Positions 13,001 through 25,600 of a DNA stretch of 64,000 nucleotides are shown here, piece by piece (position 1 is the first letter of the stretch; every line of letters starts with the position of its first letter). This stretch comes from Limnephilus marmoratus (lineage: Eukaryota > Arthropoda > Insecta > Trichoptera > Limnephilidae). Made by a program: the position numbers and the translations under genes. The notes below the pieces were generated by a model. That model made no database searches. It saw nothing but the letters and a program-made list of their open reading frames with translations, and was not told the DNA's origin. Location: assembly GCA_917880885.1 (NCBI GenBank), contig OU862928.1, forward strand, positions 11,799,721-11,863,720. Direction: 5' to 3'.

Positions 13001-16000
13001 CCTTTATGATATGTGGTGAGGTTTTAGACTATCCCCCCCCCCCCTCCACAAAATCATGTGTATATTTTTTTTAGTACAAAGTATTTTGTAATTTTCAGAA
13101 TATTATCACGAAAAATAAATACACTGATGTGATATCTCATTATACCCCCCCCCCCATCGTGATATTTCATGATTTTTTCCAAACCCCCCACTATTAATGG
13201 ACGACCCCTTATTTTTAAGACATTAATCAAATTCTTGAGTTGGACCATTAATGGGTTGGGCTAGAATAATAGATGTCGTTCAAATCCTTTTCAATTCTTC
13301 TGCTAGTCTTCCATCATTTCACAAGAAACATCTTCCGCTTATAATGATGGCAGTAGGAGTTTTTTCAAATATTGCCAGGTTATTCGTAACCAGGGAATGT
13401 TTTTGAAAAAAAAAACTTAATGTTTAGGTTTGTCTCTGCTATTACATAAGTTTTCCCGTTCCAGGCATGGGCATGGTGATGGGGCGCGGCGGTATGGGTG
13501 GCCACATGGCCCCCGGGCCCCAGCAGTTCTCCCAGGGACCCCCTCCGGGATACCATCCCACTCCCCAACATCAGGTAAGTCTTTAATACCTTTACTAGGA
13601 ATAGGTATAAGGAATTCCACAAGGCCCTCTTCTCAGACCACTTTTGTTATTAATTTTAAAATATGAATGTTGTGCATATGTTATTACTTTTGTACCTACA
13701 AATACTTTTTCATAGCATCAGGTAGGTTTCGCTCCTTCTTGTCCTTTAATACCTTTACTGGGAATATAAGGAATTCCACAAGGCCCTCATCTCGGACCAC
13801 TTTTGTTATTAATTTTGAAATATGAATATTCTGCATATGTTATTACTTTTGTATCTACAAGTACTCTTTCATAGCATCAGGTAGGTTTCGCTCCTTGTCC
13901 TTTAATACCTTTACTGGGAATGTGAGGAATTCCACAAGGAACTCATCTAGTACTCCTCTTGTTATTAGTTTTAAACAATGAATGTTTTGCATGTACTATT
14001 ATTTTTGTACCTTTAAGTATTTCTTTACAACATCAGGTTAGTTTTTCTAGTCCAATACCTTATTTGAGCGTAATTGTTGGATTTTTTTAGCAGGAAAGAC
14101 TTAGAATGGGTTGTTTAAAAATTTTTTAACAATTCTTCAAATATTTTAAGTTAATTTTCACATTCTGTGTAAATTTTATTCAAGTTCTGTTATTGTACTA
14201 TTACAGGCCAGTTGCTTCGTAAAACTGAAGTAATCACAGAACTTGAATAGTACTTTCACAGAAAATTAACTTCAAATATTTGATGAATTGTTAAAATTTT
14301 TTGAAACGACTTATTCTTCATGTTCTTAATGTCTTGTGAATATTCTTTTTGCTGAACATTAACTGACTTCCTTTTTTGTATCTTTTCGTGTTGTCGTGCA
14401 CCATTGTAAATTTATTCTTTCCCTATAGCTTTTTAATCCCTCAGAAAATCGCCCATATGCACTTTAAATGTCTTAAACGAAATGACATTTTACGAAAACT
14501 TTGTGTTATTACAGGTACTTTGTGTTAAAAAGTACTTTGTGTTGTTTTAGACAGGTTACAAAATAAGCTTTCGAATTATTATATTAAAAATAAATATTAA
14601 TATTTGTAAATATTAAAAATTAGAATGCAAACATTAAAAAAATGTCAAAATGACTCACGTGATGTTTTTATGTAAAAACGGTACTTAAATCACAGATTAT
14701 GTAAACAACAATACTTATTCTATTGTATAAATGTGTAATAAACACTTTTGTAATCTCACTTTTTTATCATTTCGTATAAAAATATTTAATAAAAATTAAC
14801 AATGTCGGGAGCGGGCGACCCGCCCGTAGGAAATTTGGCGGGATAAATTATGTGTCAGACTGCGCGTCTGACAGAATGTTCTTTTTATCTATTTCTATGG
14901 ACAACTTGAATAGAGATGTGCAGCGTGATTCACTATCGACATTTCACTTTTTATTTGACGGATGTAACTAAAACAATAACGGAGTTATAACGGTTTCTAT
15001 GGAGACACACGCGCTGACGTGTAAACACGCTTATTGCACTTGACTGCTGTCGTATTTTTAACGCATATATCTGCTTACGTTGCGGAGGGGTTAAATACAT
15101 ATTGTAAATTTGTTCTCTTTTTGCTTTGTATACAGTACCGTACATTTTGTCTTTTTTTTAATCGACTATATTGCAGGTGTAATTCTTGATAACATGACCG
15201 CTGAATGGGTTAAAAAATCATTATAGCAAAGCGCGAATGTTTTATGTGTTATCATTAATGCCACAAGGCCCTCATCTGGGACCTCTTTTGTTTTTTTTTT
15301 AATTTACTTTAAAACTGTGAATATTTTGTATGTATTATTAATGCTTTTCTCATCAGATTTCTTTTTCTGTTGAATCAAGAATTCCACAAGTCCTGTTGGT
15401 GTTAATCTATAGCGTGTTTTTTTTATGGATTATCTTTCATTATGAGACAAATGCTCTTTCGTGGTTCTATAGGTCATAGACATAGATTTGATTATTCAAT
15501 GTGTGGACGAGTAACTTTTCTACATTTAACCTCAGTAATACTGCAAGGATTACACTTCAGATCTATTTTCGAATATGTTGTATCTATTATTGTTTTCATG
15601 ACTTGTGCACTAATAATTTAATAGATCATGTTATTATGCCATTACACAAATTTTATACTGATCTCTAACAGGCAGGAGTCAGAGGCGGCCCCCCTCGATG
15701 GATTGGGGCTCCCGGAGCTGGGCGGGGGGCCCCGGGCTTCCCCGGGCCGGGGCAAGGTGGCCCCGCAGGGCCCGGACAGACCAGCGCCTTGCTCTCGCAG
15801 CTTTCCTCACCCCCGCAGCCGCCCATGCAGCACCTCATGCACCAACAGCAGCGGATGGACGGTAAGACTATCTCCTCCATCTCTTCCCTTTGTCGTGTTC
15901 AGGTCGGGTATAATATAATATAACTTCCACAAGGAGCCTTTAGATGTCCACATTCTTAGGTTACATCAGCAACTTCCGTCCATTGCAAGAGGAGAACAAA

Positions 16001-16599
16001 CAGAGATCTCAGAAAAGGCGGCTCCACAAAATAAGAGCATCAGATAAATGTGGACAATGGAGAAACAATGGTTAAAAACAGACCTTGGCAAGAAACAAAA
16101 ATTTCTAGCCCTTAAATCTAAGGCCTAAACTACACAAGCGGTTCTCCCGCCGCGGGAAACCGTTCGAGAAAGCTGGCGGCTTATATGAAATTACACGGGT
16201 GGCGGTTTACCGCCAAGCTACACGAGCGGTTCTACCGCCGCGGGAAACCGCCCTATCCTTTACGCTCACGACCGATCAACGTTCTCTCGAAATGATGCAA
16301 TTGCGGGAAACCGCCCGTATAGTTTGAACGTCCGCGGCGGGAGAACCGCTGCATGTGGCGGTCGAATTTCTTCCACCTGTGAACCGCGAACACCCGCGGC
16401 GGGAGAACCGCTTGTGTAGCTTAGGCCTAAAACTGGATGGATTGAACCATTCAACATTTTAATTTAAATTAATAAATATATTATTTTCTCAGGTATGGCA
16501 CCTCAACAACATGCCCAACAGCTTAGAATGCAGCAACTACTCGGAGCTCAACAACAACAACAGCAGCAGCAACAGCAACAACAACAGCAACAGCAGCAG

Positions 16600-16682
<83 letters not shown>

Positions 16683-19600
16683 ACAAGGAGGGCCAGGCCA
16701 ACAGCAGCAACAAGGGGGACCAGGACAGCAACAGCAGCAGCCTGGACAGCAACCAGGCCAGCAACAACAAGGTTTTTATTGTCAAGAGTCGCATTGATTA
16801 CACTTTTATTTATTTTATGTTTACTTCACACACTCATTTTAAGAAATCGGACCAATAGAGCAGGGTCTTGAAGAAACCCTTGTTATAAGAGACAGTAAAC
16901 GAAAAGGATTTGTAAAACTTATGCGTAAATGGTAAAATTTTGTTTTTTTTTCATAAATTCTTTCTGTTTCAGAAAGCTGACTTACCTAAATTTTATATGA
17001 TAAGAAACAAATGAAAGTTTTGGAGCATCTTCATACTGGATATTTTTATGTATATTTCTAAAACCTGCAAAAATATGTTTTTTTCATTTTTTTTTTTGTT
17101 TCAGAAAATTGACGTAAAATTCCAAATGGTTTATTTGTCACAAAGAAAGTTTTGGAACATCTTCAAACACCGGATTTGTAACAATTGTGTTTTTTCCAAA
17201 ATTATTTCAGTTTCAGAAAGCTGACATAAATTTCAAGTGACTAAGAAAGTCTTGGAAATCAAAAAGGTGGTTTTTTTTTCATAAATTCTTTCTGTTGCAG
17301 AAAATTGACTGAAATTCCAAATGGGCGATATGTCACAAATAATGTTTTGAAACATCTTCAAACCCAGGTTTTTTTTTGTGTTTTTTGAAAATCATCAAAG
17401 TTTGTTTTACTTTCATGAATTCTTTCTGTTTCAGAAAATTGATGTAAATTCCAAATGGACGATATGTTGCAGAAAAGTTTGAGAATGTCTTCAAACACAG
17501 GAATTTTAAAAATTTTGTTTTTTTTTTTTAATTCTGTAAATGAAATCTAAGCGGAGAAATCTTTCAGACTCTTGTTCTTCTTTATTCTATAACTCAATGA
17601 ACAATAATTGACTGCCTGTTTTAGATGACGGCCTCCGTGGTCGAGGGATAGGGCTCTTGACTCACAATCCAAAGGTCGCAGGATCAAATACGTTCCAGAG
17701 TGGAAGGATACTCTCAATATTGCCCTGAAGTGGTGTAAGACCACCATTCAGAATTGAAACGTTGCTTGAAATGGCTTTAGCCATGTTTGGTGACTAGATC
17801 TGAATAGCCGGATTCTTCCTTCTTCTTCCACCTTCCTCTCCCCCATCTCCTTCCTCTCCCCACTTCAACCTCACAGCATACCCCAATTGGGGATGTCGTA
17901 GTCTCACTGGCTTCAGACGGGAGCAGCTGGAACTCTTGTGAGGTATTCACATAAAAAAAAAGATGCCTAGTACTCGAATAAGTTGGAGTTTCTCTGATTG
18001 CAGGTATCACGCAGCAGGGTCCGAGCTCGGGGCCAGTGGCGGGGGTGGGGCCGGTCACGGGGGCCGTTGGTGGCGCGGTGGGGGCGGGCGGGGGCAACGC
18101 CTCGCGGGCTTTTATCTGGCAGGGAGTGCTGGAGTGGATAGAGAAGGGCAAGAGCCCCTCGGACCAGAGCAAGACCACGAGACACGTACCCTGCCAGGTG
18201 TCCGCCAGCTGCAGAGACGGGGAACCCGAACTGTGAGTACACAGACACTTAAATCATATATCTCACCGTAGTACAAAAGGAAATAGAACAATCACTGGTG
18301 ATTGGTGAATCCCCACTATTTACACACTGTAGCAATCACTAAGTGGTGATAGCTACAGGTCATGTGAAAAATTTCCATGTACGGTGAAACTCTCCGTATT
18401 CCACTCAGGTATTTTGCGATTATGCAAGTTTTTTTGTCTTAAACGAACTGTCAGATTTATAAAATTTTGTGTTATTTCCGCTTCGCAATTAAAGCTCTAT
18501 AAATTAAATATTTCTGAACGTAGCCGAATACTAAAAACTGTTTTTGAAAGGTTACGAAATAAGCTTTCAAATTGTTATATTACAAATAAATATTAACATT
18601 TGTAAATATTAAAATTTAGAATGCAAACATTAAAAAAATGTAACAATGACTCATGTGATGTTTTTATGTGAAACGGTACTAAAATCACAGATTATGTAAA
18701 AAAAACATTAAAAAATATTCCGAATAGCTAGATTAATGAAATCAACGGTTACATCAAGAATGCTATTGGCGCAAGCGATTCTGCCCTTAACCTTCATACG
18801 GTTTCTTTATACGTAAGGGTTAAAATCGCATTTAAAAAAAAAAATTGAGCCCGCCGGCGGACTCGCGACAAATGACAGGTTAACCCAAACACTCTTGTTG
18901 AATTATCAGAATACATTTTTTCTAAAGTTTTCCGTGGTCATGATTTTCAGTCTATTGACAAGGTTATGTTCCTCTAACAATATTCTTGATCTGTTAACAG
19001 CAAAGCGGACTCGTGGCCCTCCAAGCTGATAATGCAGTTGATGCCCAAGCCGCTGATTGGCAACATCGGGGGCCACTACCTGAAGGACTCCAAGTCCGTT
19101 CTGTTCCACCCGCAGCAGAACGAAGCCCTGGAGAGCCTCACCAAGGTCATGGTCGGGGGCTATGTGAGTATAACCAGATTGTCCTTACATCTAATTACTC
19201 ACTCCAGTAGTCCTGATGAACCAGACTCCTCCACTCCTTGCGGCCTTGCGCAGCATGAAGTAAAAGCCCATTAGGTTGTGTAACTCTTTTTATTGTTGTT
19301 GTTCTGTAGGCTGGATGTGTCCATTTTACCCCCGTTTCACCAGCGTCGTGCGATATAAAGGTGCTCATCTTGCTGTACACGGCTGAGAAGAAGGCGTACT
19401 TGGGATTCATTCCCAACAATCAGGCCACCTTCGTGGACAGACTCAAAAAGGTCATCCAGCAGCAGAAACTGTCCCAGAATATGAGCAAACAGGTAAATTT
19501 ACCTTCATAAAGTAATATGCGTCCTACAATACAATAATTGTGGTGAATATAGATTAGTCATGTAGTTTCAACATCCTTCAATAGATGTCAGTAATTAGTA

Positions 19601-22600
19601 TAGGTAGTTATACAATGTGATGTCGGTACATACAAGATGTCAGTTAAGTATTCTTTTGGAACAGCATCATTTATTGTCTAATGTACAAACGGTCCTGATG
19701 ATAGCCACCATCAGTCCAGTGACAACTTCCTTCAATTAACTTCAGATGTCATTAGAATAGGTAGTTATACGAAGTTTTGTGGTATCTCAACAGATGTCAG
19801 TTAAGTATTCTTTTAGAACATATAATTTATTGTCTAATATATTCGGTCAGACACTATCAGTCTGGTGACTCGGAGTTACAGAATAACTTAGAGCCTAATA
19901 GAGCAGTGGTTTTCAACCTGTGGTACGTGTACCCCTGGGGGTACGCGAAGCCAAATTGGGGGTATGCAATAACGTGGCTTGCATGTAGAGTCACTGGTTA
20001 AAATGCCTGAAGTCGTGTTACACTCTGTATAAAATTGCATTACTTAATAGGCCACTTGCATCACATTTAAAAAAAAAAATTCTGGTTTATTCAAATATTC
20101 TAAGACATTCTGTATTTTTTTTTATTTTTAAATCGTATTTTTGAATCCCTGGCGATTTTTTGAAAATTTCAATCCAAAAAATCAGACCATTTTATATTAA
20201 CCGGAAAGACGGGACATAATTTTATAGGTGCGAAAAAACGATAATTACGTAGCCGAAAATCATTTTAAAAAAAAAGAACGTTTTTCACACGAATGACACA
20301 GGAGAATAACGAGGCATACCAAAAATATTAAATCTCATAAATATTTTTTTCCTTGATCCATCTTATTGATCATAAATCATTATAAAGTTTAACGTCTATA
20401 TTACTAAATCAAATGTAATATACTTGTACTTGTAAATTATAGTAATAATAAGAATATTATAAATTTTGATTTTGTTAAAATCTGCACCATTATCATTATA
20501 CCTCTAAAACACGTACGGACAACGTAAAATGTACGGGGTTCTCTTTAAAACATCTGTCAAAAAATCAAACCAAATGATAAGTTCGCAGAGAACAAACAAC
20601 AAATCTAGTGAACGTTAAATGTCAAATTCAAAAATTCGCCTGAAATCAAAGTGATGCCATATAAAAAAAATAAATCAATGTGGAATTTTATAAAATTAAT
20701 AGGAATACTTTCGGAGACGGGACATTTTCAAGTAGTGATGTCACGAGCCCAAATAATGGATTTATTTATTTATAAAAAAAAAAAACTGTCATTTCTAAAA
20801 AATTTTACTATCATTTTCGTAATCTTAGTAAAAAAATCTGTCCACACGTTTTTTTCCAAGTCGTTATGAAGTCCATGCAAGTGGCCTATTGTATTTGTGT
20901 GACTTGATTGTTAAATTCATGTAATATTTAGAGTATTACAAATTACAAATGAAACCCGTCTTTTATTACACGTGTAAAAAAAGATAGATAGAGGGTACGG
21001 GAAACAAAAAAAATTGTAGTGAGAGACAAGGGGTACGCCGGCTCAAAAAGGTTGAAGACCACTGTAATAGAGGAAGGACGTCTAGTCCAGTTAAATATTA
21101 ATTTTGAACTTTACGATAACGTAAATAAATCAACATTGCAATACAACTTATCCCTCTAAACAACAAATTTCTGATATTAGTTGGGACTATATTCACTCGG
21201 CTAAAAAGAAGAAACATCTCCCAAAAACATCCTCATTCTTCCAGCTGTGTTTAGATCTTTTAAACTACGCAACGAATTTTCATGCGGTTTTCACCAATAG
21301 ATTGAGTGATTCATGAGGAAGATTTTTAGGTATATAATTTGTCAAAGTTTTGTGTAAATTGGTTGATATATATAAATAGGGCAGCGAGCTGGCGAGCAGG
21401 CAGTGTGGATTTTATTTAACAGATGGCGTTTGTTATAAAGGTTGGGTAATGGCGTGGCGTTGTGTTTCGTTTACCACGGCAACGTGTGGCTGGGTCTGCT
21501 ATTTTAATATATATTTTTTTATTAGCAAGATTTTTTGATACATGGGAATAGGTACAAACATAATAACATAAAATATAAGAGAGTAACAAAAAAGATCCCA
21601 CAAAGGCGAAGCCTGTGCGTGGGTATTATATTATGTGGATATTAAACAGTGGTGGTTAAAATAGAATTTAAAAATGTATATAAAAATGTATATAAAAATG
21701 TGTCTTTAGTGATCAACATAATCGATTTTACAGGAGTTACTGTGAGATTTCTTAAAATTAAAGATATGTACATATAATAACGTATGTATAAACCCAATAA
21801 GTACATACACATGTTCATAAATATGTGTACATATAATACACATATATTTCCTTTTATTAATCTAAAATACAGAAAGACATGGAATATTTTAGGAATTTAG
21901 AAAACATATAAAACAATTTAAAGAAAAAAATTTCTAACTTCCAAATTATTTTTTACCCAGCTTTTAATATTTTTTTTATATACGTTCAGATTTTGACACG
22001 TATTGATTGAATTGGGTAGGGAATTGAACAGTTTTGGGGCAATACAGTTAATGTGCCTTTGGGCCAGTCTGGTTTTGCAGTGAGGCACTGTGTACACGCA
22101 CGTGGTATGTCTCTGGCTAGAACGATTTGTGTTTTTAGTAAAATTGTCAGGACGAGAAAATATAAATTTAAGACACTGGATACAGTAGATCTGCCTTAGT
22201 TCCATAATTTCAGTTTCCTGAAATAACTGATTGGTGGGATACGTCTTGGCCTTCTGGTACATTACCTTAATGATGGACTTCTGTGCAATTTCTAATGGTT
22301 TTACATGGTTATTAATTAATATATTTTTTAGTTTTCTAATTACCACTTTACACAATAAAACCAAGGTTAAGCTCCTTTAAAATCTTTATCTAGTAGGTAC
22401 ATATTATATCGGTATGCTGTACTAAAATCTGAGTCTTCAATCTGCTTTCAAAAACAGTATTTCATTTTGAAATATGGTTAAAAACAGTAAATTTATTTGG
22501 AATCGAATGTGTTGTGAAAATATTTACCGCTCAATTTGATAGTTCGTTTAAGAGAAAAACATTGAGAATATAGGTTAAAAAACATCTCTTCAAATTTTAT

Positions 22601-25600
22601 TAGGCTGACAAGATTTGGCAAGGTTGTGTATTTTTTTAAATTTTGTAGAATATAAAATACACTGTATAGTCACTTTTGACAAATAGGTAGCTTTTGACAA
22701 ATAATACAAAAAAAATAAAAAGGTGGGATGCGAGGTATAGTTTTAATATGAACGTATGAATTCCGACCATGAGATTGTTGGTTTGATTCTCTACTAGCTA
22801 AAACCTCCAAAGAAACATTTTCCTACTATAATAATGGTAGAAAGATGAATTCAAATATATCAGGTTATTTGTAACTCGGGAAAGTTTGTCTTTTTTAAAA
22901 AGTAAAGGTAAAAAAGTATATTCTTTATGTTTGATTGATTGTGTACAGGGTGGCACCTCTGGCACCGGTCCTCCCGCTCTACAAGGTGCCCCGACTGCGC
23001 AGCCCCAACCCGGGGGCGCCATGGGGATGCTGGGAGGCCAGATGGGTCAGGCCGGCCAGATGGGACAAATGGGCCAACCGGGACAGCCCGGTCAGATGGG
23101 ACAACCCGGTGCCCAACAGATGGGACAAGCTGGGCAGATGGGGCAAGCAGGCCAGATGGGGCAAGCTGGACAGATGGGACAGGCCGGACAGATGGGGCAA
23201 GCAGGCCAGATGGGACAGCCTGGTCAGATGGGACAGCCCGGACAGATGGGACAGCCTGGACAAATGGGACAGGTTGGGCAGATGGGACAGGCTGGACCTA
23301 TGGGACAGGCAGGACAGCAGGCACTTCAGGGAAAACCGCAGCAGATGGCGGTATGATTTATTTATTTTGGTAAAACATTTCTGTGAACAGCTCACGTTAA
23401 ACATGTTGACATGTTTGTTGATATGTTATTTGTTACAGCTGGGACTGCAGACAGCTGTAAATTTGAGATTTGTGACATTTTCGTACAAAAATGCTAAGAT
23501 ATTTTAAATTTAAATATTTTTTATGTGACTCCTCACAGTAGCGTCCCTAACTGAAAGTGTAAATGGAAATAAATTTCACAATTGAATTGTAAAATAACAA
23601 CAAGTGGGGAAGGTGAAAGGGAAATGCAAGAGGGGAAAGGGACGTAGAAGAGGAATAGGGCGGGAACGGGACGCATTGAAAAGGACAGAAAGGGGTGGGG
23701 CGGGGAACGAGGAAGGGGCAGAGGGGGGAATTTAAAAAGAAACAGTAGTAGGGGATAGCAGGGGTAAAGTTTACAATGGGTGGCTCACTAGTTGTTTGAA
23801 AAATGTTTGAATTTCATATAGTTTAGTGTCAGGAGGGAGGGGGCGGGGAATCTGCGAGGGAGGAGGGGAACGAAGGAGCGGATCCGAGAAAAGGGGGGAG
23901 GAGAACGCAGGAGGGATGGGGGATGAGGGAGGGATGCCAAAGGAGACATAGTAATGGTAGGACATTACATTGTGGATAAATTTTGAAAATCCGTGCTTCT
24001 CTTACGGACAACTTTTTCAATTCTTTACGATAATATTATTCACTTAAAAATGCAACCAGTTTTCAGGTACCCTAGAATTCACAGTTTTCAAAACTTGTAC
24101 CAGTAATTGTACTAGTAAAGACATAAAATGAATCCAAACCGTTTTGTACGTCAGTTTGTATTATTTGGATTAACGGTTACATGTGTAATAATTCTGAATG
24201 ATGTGTGTAGGGCATGCTGCCGGGTGGCGGAGGCGCGGGTGGTGCAGGGCGGGGCACAGGCACGGGGCCCGGGGGCGCCCCGCAGCAGAGGCCCCAGTAC
24301 GACCACATCGAGGCAGCCCGACAACAGAACTTGGAGAAGATCATGAATGTGAGTGTTTTTTATTTATTTAAATTATTGTAACTAACTAACTAACTAACCA
24401 TCACGCCGTTTCCCCGCAGGGGTAGGCAGAGAGGACGGACCGCCAAACAACTCGGTCTTGGCACACACTCTTTGCCTCACTCACATTCATACATCGTCTC
24501 ATACATTCTCTTCTATTGTTCTGACTTTTGACATGGCCCGACTCAAGTATTTTATTATTATTATTATAATTATATAATGAGCAGGCAGCATTCTGCTGAT
24601 GCGCTCATATCTAATTTCAATAGTTTGACAGTAAATTTAATTTTCAACTAAGTTAGTCCTTTTTTCTCTCCAAATATGAATCCAATAGAGCTTTAAATTG
24701 GTTTATGTTAGTTGCATCGATGACATGTTGTGGGAGTTTGTTCCAAGCATCCACCACTCTATTTGCAAGGAAGTGTTTTCTAGGATTAGATGCAAAAGGT
24801 GTTTTGGTAACTTTTTTCGAGTGTCCATGGAGAATTATATTTTTACTAGTAGTGAAGATTCCTTGGATGCCAGGGCAGCTGTAATGTCCAGATAATATTT
24901 TGAAGGTCTCGATCAAGTCACCCCTTTCTCTTCTATCTTTTAAGGTTGGTAATCTTAATTCCTTGAGTCTATCTTCATATCGCCGATCTTTCAAAGCTCT
25001 TGTTATTTTAGTAAAACGTCTCTGTACTCCCTCTATCAGATTTATATCCTTTGCGAAGTAAGGACTCCATATTTGGAAATCATATTCCAGGAGAGGTCGC
25101 ACATATGTTTTGTATATTTTTAACATCATGTCCGGTGTTAGGACAAGGAATGCTTTCCTGATTAAATATGTTAGTGAGTTTGCTCTTTTCACAATCCCAG
25201 CGATGTGCGGTTCCCATTTTAAATCTTGTGATATGGTAACTCCTAAGTCTTGTTGTAATGTCACTGCTTTTAGTGGCGTTCCATTAAGTTTGTATGCAAG
25301 TGTAGGGTTAGTTTTTCCAACATGTAGGACAGTGCATTTTTCGACATTAAGTTTTAGAAGCCAATGATTTGTCCATTGGTATATTGCATTTAGATCGTTT
25401 TGCAGTTGGTCGTGATGTGTGTGTGGGTTGGCATAGAATTTTGTATCATCTGCGAAGCAGCTGGAGTCTGATTTTATTGTACTGTGCAGGTCCGTGATAT
25501 ACAAAATAAACAGAACTGGACCGAGAACTGATCCTTGAGGGACACCACTGGTCACGTTTCGCTCAGATGACAGTTGGTTGCCAATTCGAACTTGTAACTT

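Noticed and set aside
14951..15145. 64-codon minus frame near repeat A copy 3
   Set aside because: Spans the repeat boundary and has no recognisable motif.
16537..16794. Antisense frame coding a poly-leucine protein
   Set aside because: It is the reverse of the CAA/CAG run of MED25 exon 9; no independent signal.
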